64,000 nt of DNA, from NCBI RefSeq assembly GCF_051020765.1, contig NC_134943.1, positions 11,160,001 to 11,224,000 on the forward strand. Reading direction: 5' to 3'. Numbering within the stretch: the first letter of the stretch is position 1; each line of letters begins with the position of its first letter. Both the position numbers and the translations under genes were made by a program. The notes under the pieces were generated by a model. It saw nothing but the letters and a program-made list of their open reading frames with translations. It was not told the DNA's origin and did not search any database. The stretch comes from Lasioglossum baleicum. Lineage: Eukaryota; Arthropoda; Insecta; Hymenoptera; Halictidae. Positions 57,028 to 64,000 of this stretch are shown in pieces.

Positions 57028-60000
57028 GGTATTCACGCAATCCGTCGGTCTACATAGGATCGCTACATATTTATACAGATCGCTGGGAGCCGTTGAAAAT
57101 TCCATCAACACGATTATTACGCGGCGCTACGTGTACGCGCGACCCTGTGTATGCTAGAAATCCGCTAGTCCCTCATCGGCTGCGTTTAGTATCGTCGCTT
57201 TAATTGAATTAATACGATCGGGTGAACAGGCGCGCCATTTCCTTCCCGATTTCAGTGCGCACGATCTATCGCGGAAGGGAAGCAGTAGCCTGACTGACAC
57301 GTGAATTATGGCAGCGAGATGCACAACTATTGTAGACTGATTATACATATTGGACCGCGAATTTTACGTGACAATTAAAAAAATATTTTAATAGCTCGCT
57401 TTACCTATCGGAGAGCTTCCCGGAATATTTCCCGGTTGTTTCGTGTAATTGTACACGCTGCGACAAAAAGCGAAGAATCAAGTTGATCCTCGTCCAGCTA
57501 ATTTCCATGGAGCGGTCGCACGAAGTAGGTAAACAAATCGAATCGAAATCGACCAAAAAGGATTTCAATCCGTGCTCGCAGTTCCTCGGCACACGAGGAT
57601 CCACGAGAATCATAATTTCAGGTACACGCACGGACCCGACAACACATCCGCGCTAGTGATTAATCGATCAATTCCCTCGACCTCAGTCGATACTTGTCCC
57701 GGCGTAATGGCTTCGGATTTCCTTCGATTTTGTTTCATCGGGCTCTCGGGGCCGGATGTCGCCGGCCGTTCTCACCGCGATCATGCTTGTCCTGTTCGTC
57801 TAGCTCTGGCTAAACATTCGTCGAACGATCGACTAAAAGAACCGTGGTCATTCGATTCGAGAGGATCGCGGGATTCCGCGCGCGCGTCTCTCCTCGTCCA
57901 CGCTCATTGGACCGAACGTATCATTACCGCGGAGCAATTAGTGTTCTCGGCTCGGGGCGGACGATCCTTAATTGCAACCTAATTACTTTGTAATGTCGAT
58001 CTATTAATCTCCGTGTAATATTGCCGTCCGATTGCGTTTTAGGTGGTTGAGCTGGCCTCGCGCGTGTAAACTGTTAACGAGCTGAATCGGTCGCGGACAC
58101 AAAACGATCGTTCCAACTCCGGACGGACGCGTCCCGCTTCGGCGAATGTTATTGAATAGATTTTTCCACGATTTACCCTTCTTTCCGCTCGTTTTCTCAT
58201 TTTCTCGATCGCCACCGGGGGAGATAAAATCTTAATTGAACCGCGGCTTCGCTATTAGCGGACCGTGCTATCTCGATTCCTTTGGTCGGGTTTCGCGAGA
58301 GATCCATTTCGACATCCTGTCCGGTCGACTGTCGTTGGATCTCCAAATGACATGAGCAACAATTAATTTCTACGGTACGATTCTCTAGTAGAATTTCTTT
58401 TAGGAATATACGGTCAAAGTGCAGGGTGTGTAAAAATTAATCGTAGGGGTGAATCTACACGTATGGATCGGTAGACATTTGTAAGAGGAACTTGCCGCAA
58501 AATTGTTTGTAACAAAGACAATTACTGTTCAAGTTTGTTTTTACATCAATACCTACTACTCATCGAGACGAGAAAAAGTTTGAAAGGAGCAAACATGTCG
58601 CAAACAAATAGTTATTGAGATATAAGCTGTTAAAGTTCTTACAAAATTTGATTGTGTAGAATCAGACAAAAGCATACTAGTACAGTCCACACGACCGTCA
58701 GATTTGTGCTAATTCAATTACATTGTAATTCAATTACACAATGGAATCGTCGTAACTGAAGTACATAATTCAAACCTTTCAATTAATTCAATTACTAATA
58801 TCTGCTTATATTTCTTTATTTGAAATGGAGCAATGCATGAAAAAACATCATTTTGGATTAAGAAAAATGAAAAAAAAGTCGAGTTGCCTATGTATAACAT
58901 AAATAGAAATCTGTATTTATTTTTTATCTACTTTTGAACACTGCTCACTAGATGTCGTAGATTACTTTGATAGGTTACCCAGTTTTTACATTAAATTCTA
59001 CTTGATTTCTTCTTTAATACAAAGTAGATAACTCAGAATGTCCAAATTTCAAGTTACCTAGTTCTTACATTCAGGCGGCGAATTAACTCCACCGATTTCA
59101 TGGAAACGGATCGGCGGGTATTAACTCCGTCGGTCTCTAAACCACCCTCTATGGGGTGCAAACACTCCCCGGGCATCAAAAGAGAAAATAAGAAGTAAGA
59201 AAATATGGACGAGAGACCGGATGTCCCAATGGGCCAATTATAATCGATCCTCTGGATCGTTCGTGGATCCACGGTGTCCGCGGGAGACGTTACTCAGGGT
59301 CCATGAATATCCATGGGGCCCGGGGAGCAAATCGTGTGGCTGGCGTGCTCTGATGATAGGTAACCATGTGTAATGGAGTGCTAACTACCGGCCACCTCGC
59401 GAACCAGCACACCTTCTTCTTCCATACGGCCAGCGGGGAAGAACGAGGGGAGTAAAAAGCGAGAAAAGGAGATACTCAGAGAGAAAGAGTGAGAGAGAGA
59501 GAGAGTTCCAGGGGGGTTAGGGGGAAAGGAGAGGAACCTGCTGGAACAGGGGAGAGACGAAGGATGATACTGGAAAAGAGAGGAGCCGAGGGACAAGCCG
59601 AGCATGCACGGTGCAAGCGAGACGGTGCATGAGCGAGGAGAAACTGAATGCCTGGCCTCTTAGTTTCTCAAACAAGGGGGCGGTGCCTTGCAGACCAGTG
59701 GCAGTCAACCGACAGAACTATTTGCCGCAGACTTTCACCCCTTCGGATCCAGTTTTTCGTCGCGGAATTTCCAGAATTCCCTGCCTCGAGCTTTATGCGA
59801 GCCACGTCCCGGATGTTTGCGCGCTCGCTGCATCCCCCTAATCCGCGGAACGCCGCGCCGGCCGGAGAATTTCGAAATGGATTTAAAACTGCGGCGATAT
59901 TTTTATTTGTTGAAAAATTCGCGAATTTTTGCTGACATTTTATGACACAGTGCTGAGTTGAATAAGATCCTATAAACACTAGGATCCGCATCAACATCGT

Positions 60001-61306
60001 CTAATAAATACCAAAAGGGTTCTCCCGGCGTTAGATCGCTAGGGCAGCTCGATGGCGCCACAGGATCTCGATCCATACCTCCCGAGGATCGAGAGCGGAG
60101 GATCTCTATTTCTCTGTCTGAAAGGGACGAAGAATTATTATCGAGATCTGTCTCGAGCGACCTTCCCGTGGGTCTCTGACCGATCTCTCAGAGTCGAAGA
60201 TCGTCGGAGTCTCTTCTCACGATCGTAGGCCTCGCGAGGATCATCTCGCGCTTCCGCCTTCGCCTCGATCCTTCGGCCGGAATGCTCTTTTCTCCATGGT
60301 CGATCCTCCCCTTTCCCCCATCCTCTCTTTCTCTCTCTCTCTCTCGATCGCTCCCCCTTCCGCGTATCTCTCCCCGTGATCCATGGGATTTCACGGCCGA
60401 GAGAAAAATCGAGTGCGAACACGGCCGATCAATTTGCCCTAAAGAGTCGTTAATTTTCGGTCGATGCACTCCTACTATCTTCGTGCTTGTCGAAAATTAT
60501 ATTTCGCCGTCGAGGAGGGCCGACGGGGAGCCAAGGAGGAGGTCTCGGGCCACATAATAAGCCCGATCGGGCCCCTTTAATGAGCCATAATGGGCCAGCA
60601 AGTATGCGTAATCGCCGATGATGGCCTCGAACACGATTCCATCCCGTTTTCCTCTCCGCTTCCATCCCCGCCCATTTGCCCCCTCCTCCACCTCTCCTCG
60701 TCAGCCTTAATTTTTACTTTTCTCCTTTTGCCCTTTTTTTGAACTCTCCTCTCTCTCTCTCTCTCTCTCGCTCTCTTGTTCTCTCGATCCCTTTCTCTTT
60801 TGTTTTGCGGAGCCGTTTTTTGCTCTCTTGCGAAACACGGCGATCCCCGGCTCGGTCAGACCCTCGACACATACGTACATTGTACCGAGGGCCATGATGA
60901 TGGCTCTGTGTCACCTAATTTCGAGCAATTACTTTTATACCCGGCCCCGGGACCGATACCTCGCCTCGATATTGGGCCTGATTACAGAACAGTGCGGTAA
61001 TAACGCGCGCCGGGCCGACAATTTCGCGGTAACCAATGAGACCCGACCGGGTCCTCCGTGTCGCCGCGCTGTGCTGCGACCGATTAAAAACGCGCCTTCA
61101 GGCGGCTCCGAGAGCTGGGCAGTTGCTCTGGCCCTCTGATATTTTTCAAATTCTGCTATCTCTTTCAATGAGGTTCTATCCATAGCGTGAATTAAACACA
61201 CGATTTCTTAAATATTATGAACATAATACCTACCTCATACAATACTTTTGTGAATGTTTGCAGTTTTACATTTTTCTTACATTTCGTGAATATTTCAGAT
61301 GATGTA
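57028..61306. other. GC-richer non-coding region with short CT/GA tracts
   Basis: Dinucleotide tracts at 59489-59504 (GA), 60329-60345 (CT) and 60744-60776 (CT). Frames of 60-136 codons on both strands, many of them Arg/Glu or Ser/Leu reads of these tracts. 58400-59050 is AT-rich. No exon or RNA gene could be defined. Confidence 0.4.
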
Positions 61307-61387
61307 TTAGGTCGGAAAGAAAGTTCTTACGGTTTTTGTTATTTTGATTGTATAATAAAAACCTCAAGAACTTTCTTTCCAACCTAA
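61307..61387. mobile_element. 81-bp mariner-type miniature element
   Basis: The left end TTAGGTCGGAAAGAAAGTTC and the right end GAACTTTCTTTCCAACCTAA are inverted repeats that extend to about 30 bp. TA is on both sides (61305-61306 and 61388-61389). Little more than the termini remain. The end sequence differs from the mariner at 38298, so it is a second mariner lineage. Confidence 0.85.
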
Positions 61388-61424
61388 TACACGAGTGAAA
61401 ATTATTTTTCTGATAAAAAATTCA

Positions 61425-61655
61425 CCCTCTGCAGTCGGAGCTATCGTAACTCGAAAATTAAACATTTCTTCCGACCTAGAATAATTCCTTTGTACATGAT
61501 TGTTCTCATTTTATGTATATGAAAAAAATTTGTGTAATACCTCACACAATACCTAAATGTTTAGGAATTGATTAGATACGGATACATTGAATAATGTGAA
61601 CAATATTTCGAATAATGGTACAGCAATCTTCAGTGGCGCCTCAGAGTCATCAGGG
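61425..61655 (+). repeat. Dispersed repeat, family D, possibly TTAA-type
   Basis: 'cagtcggagctatcgtaactcg', then 'cttccgacctagaataattcc' and 'gaataatggtacagcaatcttc', aligns with 42055-42262 and, inverted, with 22973 and 36174. It ends CATCAGGG-TTAA (61656-61659), and the left flank is 'ttcaccctctg', so a piggyBac-like origin is possible. Confidence 0.65.
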
Positions 61656-61659
61656 TTAA

Positions 61660-63224
61660 AAACAAAGAAATTCTGCTAGTCGCAGCTGCAAAGAACGATT
61701 TCAACGAATATTCATCGAACAGAGGTTGCACCTATGAATTCTCGCGAATCAGCAGCACCTGCTGAATAAATCGGCCTATAAAAATGTAGATTGTCGGCTG
61801 GAGAGGGCGAGCAAGTTGAACGCGAACCGTTTTCCAGCAGCGTTTCCGCAGAATTTCCCTGTGCATAATATCGGCGAATCGGCTGGCAGGATCGCGGAAC
61901 CTAACGTCGTGTCGTCATGCGCTCATTTAAACTTATTTACTTACCGGGGCAAAACGGTGCCCAGCCTCGTTTAATACCTGCCTCCACCCCCTCCGGCTGC
62001 AAACTTCGCCATCCTCCTCGAGCGTTCGAGCTTGCGAATCAATTTAATCGGGCCGTCGGTTGTTCCGAGAAAATCATAGGTGCCGGCCGGTTATTTAAGA
62101 TACGGAGACCCGCGAATCGTCAGTGACTCTCAGCCAGCGCTACTCTCGAGCCGGAGTTTTTTCATTTTCAACCCTCAACGACAGAGTAGAAATTGGAATT
62201 TGACGACAGAGTAGAAATTGGAATTTGACGGCAGAGTAAAAATTTGGAATTCAGATAGTTTGTAACTCTGGGCTGAGACAAGGGACGTTCGAACCCCCGA
62301 ATTTTTTAGGCCCATGTTAAGATCCAAGTGTAAACTGCAACTTTGAAGTTTCACTTTGAATTTTAATATTTGGGCTTTGGTCAAACAGAGGACAATTTAG
62401 AGTTCTTACGTTTCCGGATGTAACGAAAGGTGGTGCACCTAGGGTGCGCTGACATTCAATTACCATCCACTTAGCGTGGCGAGGTCCTCTACGTACCTGC
62501 ATCCACTTGATCTGGCCATTTTCAAACTAATCGCCCGTAATAAGGAATCTCGAACTCAAGGGGTTTGCTACTCGCAGGTACCAACCGGGATCAATATCCT
62601 TTCCTCGGGGCTCTCTGATCCTGCGCCAACAACAGAGAATAGCGGATAATGCAGTTGACATTCTGGGATTATTTATTGGTCGATCTGATCGATCGAGTTT
62701 GTTAAGTATGAACAAATCATTAGAACGATAGGGTACAGTCAAAATAAATGGAATCATCAAAAAGCAACACAACGTTGATATAAATACATTTAAATCAGTC
62801 AATAAATGTTTTTATTTACTGATTTGGATGAATGAATCTGAATGAATGATCAAAATGGAAGTTTCATGATTTTCTAGTCTAGCCTGCTGTTAGTAATCCA
62901 GTAACAAGTGGAATTTGTTAAACATTATGTATTAACAGGAACATTCATGGACTATTAATAAACTGTTATTAAACTTAACCCTGACGACCAGTTCCATTCC
63001 TGTTTTCGTAAGCGAGCCTTTAAAACTGAGAATCCGCGCAAACATGGCCGTCTATTAATCACCGTTCGCAAACACAAGAAAAAGGAATCGTGAGGATAAA
63101 TGATCCAGCGATTATGAAACTGGTTTAAGCCGCGTATTTTTCTTTGCAAGCTGCTTTAACTATTACGTTTCTACGAATGGAAAACTACTGTTGACATGAT
63201 CATAAGATCACAATAGTAGAGAAC
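61660..63224. other. Non-coding spacer
   Basis: A 28-bp unit ('cgacagagtagaaattggaattt') is repeated three times at 62177-62252. 62976 carries TTAACCCTGACGACC, a possible lone piggyBac-type end. No gene recognised. Confidence 0.45.
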
Positions 63225-63235
63225 AATATAGTAAT

Positions 63236-63956
63236 GTCTAAATTAAAAAGAAGTATGTGAAATTCTGTCAAGAAAACTCGAATTCCATAAAATTTTTCTG
63301 GATCCCTTCACACATAGGAGTGTATGAAAATAAAGATGCGGACTTCCTTGCAAAAGCTGCCACATCTTCTAACTCAGCGGACATTTCTCAAGTTCCTTTC
63401 ACCGATTTTACTTGCCACCTCAGACTAAAAGGCATTCTCAACACTCGATCCTCAATTACTGAGCAAGGCACCATCAAGGGTATACATTAATTCAAAAAAT
63501 TCTACAACCCAAATCAAACACCCTGGTTTGCTCAAAATTTTGATGACTACATTAAAAGGGGTTTTATGCCCACGGTAAACCGTATCAGGGCCAATCATTA
63601 TAATCTCGCTGCTTCTCTGTATCGAGTAAATATTGTTAGTGATCCTAGTTGTAAGTGTAATTATAGCTCCGAGGACTTAGATCATGTTCTATGGCAGAGT
63701 GTCGTCTTTATGATTCCCAAAGAATTAAATTAGTAAATAAGTTGCGCAAAATCAAGTTTTTTCTACCATTAAAAGCGGGCATTTTCTTTGCTAAACCTAA
63801 TGTTAAAGCTTGCGGATATATCTTCCAGCTTTTAAACGACTGCAATCTACATCATCTAGCGATCATTAAGTCTGACATTGTACACTAACTGTAAGCCTAC
63901 TGTATCATTGTTAAAGCTGAAGTAAATAATAGGTTTCAGTGGCTCAATAAAAAAGA
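63236..63956 (+). mobile_element. 5'-truncated non-LTR retrotransposon (LINE) with 11-bp target duplication
   Basis: AATATAGTAAT occurs at both 63225-63235 and 63957-63967. The left boundary cuts into coding sequence and the right boundary follows a short A-rich tail (ggctcaataaaaaag). This combination of 5' truncation, target-site duplication and 3' A-rich end is typical of LINE retrotransposition. The insert is 721 bp. Confidence 0.88.
63257..63888 (+). pseudogene. LINE ORF2 remnant: end of RNase H domain and C-terminal region
   Basis: The first part reads FFWIPSHIGVYENKDADFLAK, the conserved tail of a retrotransposon RNase H (WIPSH, and the Asp of the 'AD.LA' motif), as in I/R1/LOA-type elements. 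After an in-frame TAA (63488-63490) the same frame continues with RANHYNLAASLYRV and CKCNYSSEDLDHVLW, the Cys/His-containing C-terminal segment of such ORF2 proteins. A frameshift near 63690 then moves QCRLYDSQRIKLVNKL to another frame, ending at 63888. Two disabling changes show it is dead. The clade cannot be fixed from this fragment. Confidence 0.88.
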
Positions 63957-64000
63957 AATATAGTAATATATTTTTCAATTCCTCTAATCTCGTTTTATTG

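Overview
The window reads as nuclear DNA of an insect. It is AT-rich with GC-richer islands, has intron-containing coding sequence with GT-AG junctions, and is crowded with small DNA transposons and minisatellites. Mariner, hAT, piggyBac-like (TTAA) and non-LTR remnants fit a hymenopteran such as a bee, ant or wasp, but that assignment is my inference, not something the sequence proves. I found no bacterial genes, no CRISPR array, no rRNA and no convincing tRNA.

Only one host gene can be supported. It lies on the + strand from about 6.2 to 21.9 kb. Five exons (6207-6373, 10409-10626, 11963-12037, 13321-13552, 21281-21396) have acceptor and donor sites with matching phases. Joined, they give the last 268 residues of an acidic, Ser/Pro-rich, apparently cytosolic protein tail ending at a TAA, followed by a polyadenylation signal at 21841. 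I do not recognise the family. Its 5' exons are missing from the window or not recognisable here. A second candidate last exon (53908-53969) starts with the same acceptor phase, 40 kb downstream of the branching donor, and could be an alternative C-terminus.

The rest is non-coding. (1) About fifteen copies or fragments of one TA-flanked MITE family with termini resembling TAGACTGCGGATCTTTATGC are scattered from 9 to 48 kb. (2) Several TTAA-flanked, piggyBac-like MITE families are present. (3) Long foldback MITEs lie at 7.8, 9.5, 13.8, 22.1, 26.5 and 42.3 kb; the 9.5, 13.8 and 22.1 kb elements share an internal motif. (4) There is one hAT MITE with a perfect 8-bp target duplication, an internally deleted mariner with a frameshifted transposase piece, an 81-bp mariner remnant, and a 5'-truncated LINE with an 11-bp target duplication. 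(5) Tandem arrays have units of 20, 33, 36, 48/51 (99 higher-order), 92, 142, 150, 155, 187, 195, 237 and 320 bp, plus an (ATT)83 microsatellite.

GC-richer stretches (about 3.5-4.1, 16.7-17.4, 36.3-37.9, 39.0-39.5, 40.2-40.8, 42.7-43.4, 47.0-48.6 and 54-61 kb) carry open frames on both strands without splice structure or recognisable domains. I read them as non-coding, possibly regulatory DNA. Most long open frames in the window arise from stop-free tandem repeats.
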